Made by a program: the position numbers and the translations under genes
Notes under the pieces: generated by a model
What the model was told of the DNA's origin: nothing
Seen by the model: only the letters and a program-made list of their open reading frames with translations
Database searches by the model: none
NCBI GenBank assembly: GCA_027031145.1
Contig: JALVEG010000208.1
Location: 1-12,886 of the forward strand
DNA length: 12,886 bases
Source: Saprospiraceae bacterium
GTDB lineage: Bacteria > Bacteroidota > Bacteroidia > Chitinophagales > Saprospiraceae
Direction of reading: 5' to 3'
Part shown: one piece after another, positions 12,642-12,886 of the stretch
Numbering within the stretch: position 1 is the stretch's first letter
How the letters are laid out: each line of letters starts with the position of its first letter

Positions 12642-12886
12642 ATGAAAAATTTAATCCTTTCTCTTCTTTTTATTACCATATGGTCAATATCCATATTTGG
12701 TCAAAACTATGCAGATATTATCACGTCATATTTAGTTTGTAGTAATAATAATATAGAATTCCTCAATCTTTTAGGAACTGGTAAAGTAGCTGATAATATT
12801 GGACTTGAATCTAATATTAAAGAAAGAAACTCTTCATGGATGATAATTCCGGTTGAAGAATCTGGTGATTTATCTTTTAATATAAC
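12642..12886 (+). CDS. N-terminus of a secreted protein, cut by the window edge
   Basis: The first 81 codons are visible and the frame is open at the end. Residues 1-21 are a signal peptide (M-K-N-L-I-L-S-L-L-F core, cleavage after F-G-Q). The mature start, N-Y-A-D-I-I-T-S-Y-L-V-C, and a later S-S-W-M-I-I-P-V-E-E-S-G-D-L-S-F-N-I resemble the N-terminal beta-sandwich of large flavobacterial surface proteins, where a W-x-x-F/I-x-V-x-x-S-G-x-L-x-F pattern is common. Such proteins are often T9SS substrates, but the C-terminus is outside the window. It is divergent from the FnIII/toxin island and shares a 127-base intergenic region with paired sigma-54-like promoters. Confidence 0.75.
   Translation, partial: MKNLILSLLFITIWSISIFGQNYADIITSYLVCSNNNIEFLNLLGTGKVADNIGLESNIKERNSSWMIIPVEESGDLSFNI

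Overview
The window looks like accessory chromosome from a Bacteroidota bacterium (flavobacterial, Bacteroidales or Saprospiria-like). The evidence is AT-rich DNA, weak or absent Shine-Dalgarno sequences, many secreted proteins with short signal peptides ending in Q at the cleavage site, one clear type IX secretion system (T9SS) type A C-terminal sorting domain, a lipoprotein with a K-D-E signature after the lipidated Cys, and one promoter of the TTTG / TAnnTTTG type. I see no tRNA, rRNA, CRISPR array or intact transposase.

Layout. 1-159 is a small ORF that may be the tail of a larger gene. 160-762 has no credible gene but holds at least eight short hairpins, several with GAAT, GTTA or GTA loops, like dispersed intergenic palindromes. 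905-2131 is an AAA ATPase with a DUF4143-type C-terminus, preceded by a perfect 20-bp inverted repeat. It converges on a small XRE regulator (2155-2517, minus). 2722-8884 is a plus-strand run of four cell-envelope or secreted genes: a large acidic Cys-rich repeat protein, a lipoprotein with thrombospondin type 3 repeats, a T9SS-sorted repeat protein, and a short outer-membrane beta-barrel. Hairpin terminators suggest the first two are separate transcripts and the last two an operon. 8885-9427 is non-coding and unusually rich in secondary structure, including two possible three-way junctions.

9428-12514 (minus) looks like a decaying polymorphic-toxin island. In transcription order it has a secreted FnIII protein split by an in-frame amber codon, a small probable immunity gene whose start overlaps the end of that gene, a 116-aa stand-alone protein resembling a polymorphic-toxin C-terminal domain, a 126-aa probable immunity gene 3 nt later, and a multi-FnIII secreted pseudogene with two frameshifts at T-tracts, a likely internal deletion and a truncated end. 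The plus-strand genes are all intact. The window ends in the first 81 codons of another secreted protein.

Regulation. Three sites match the sigma-54 pattern GG-N10-GC: upstream of the 2722 gene, and a divergent pair at 12559-12604 driving the FnIII/toxin island and the last secreted gene. This suggests RpoN control of several exported proteins. Function calls for the toxin and immunity genes come from remembered family resemblance and context, without a database search.
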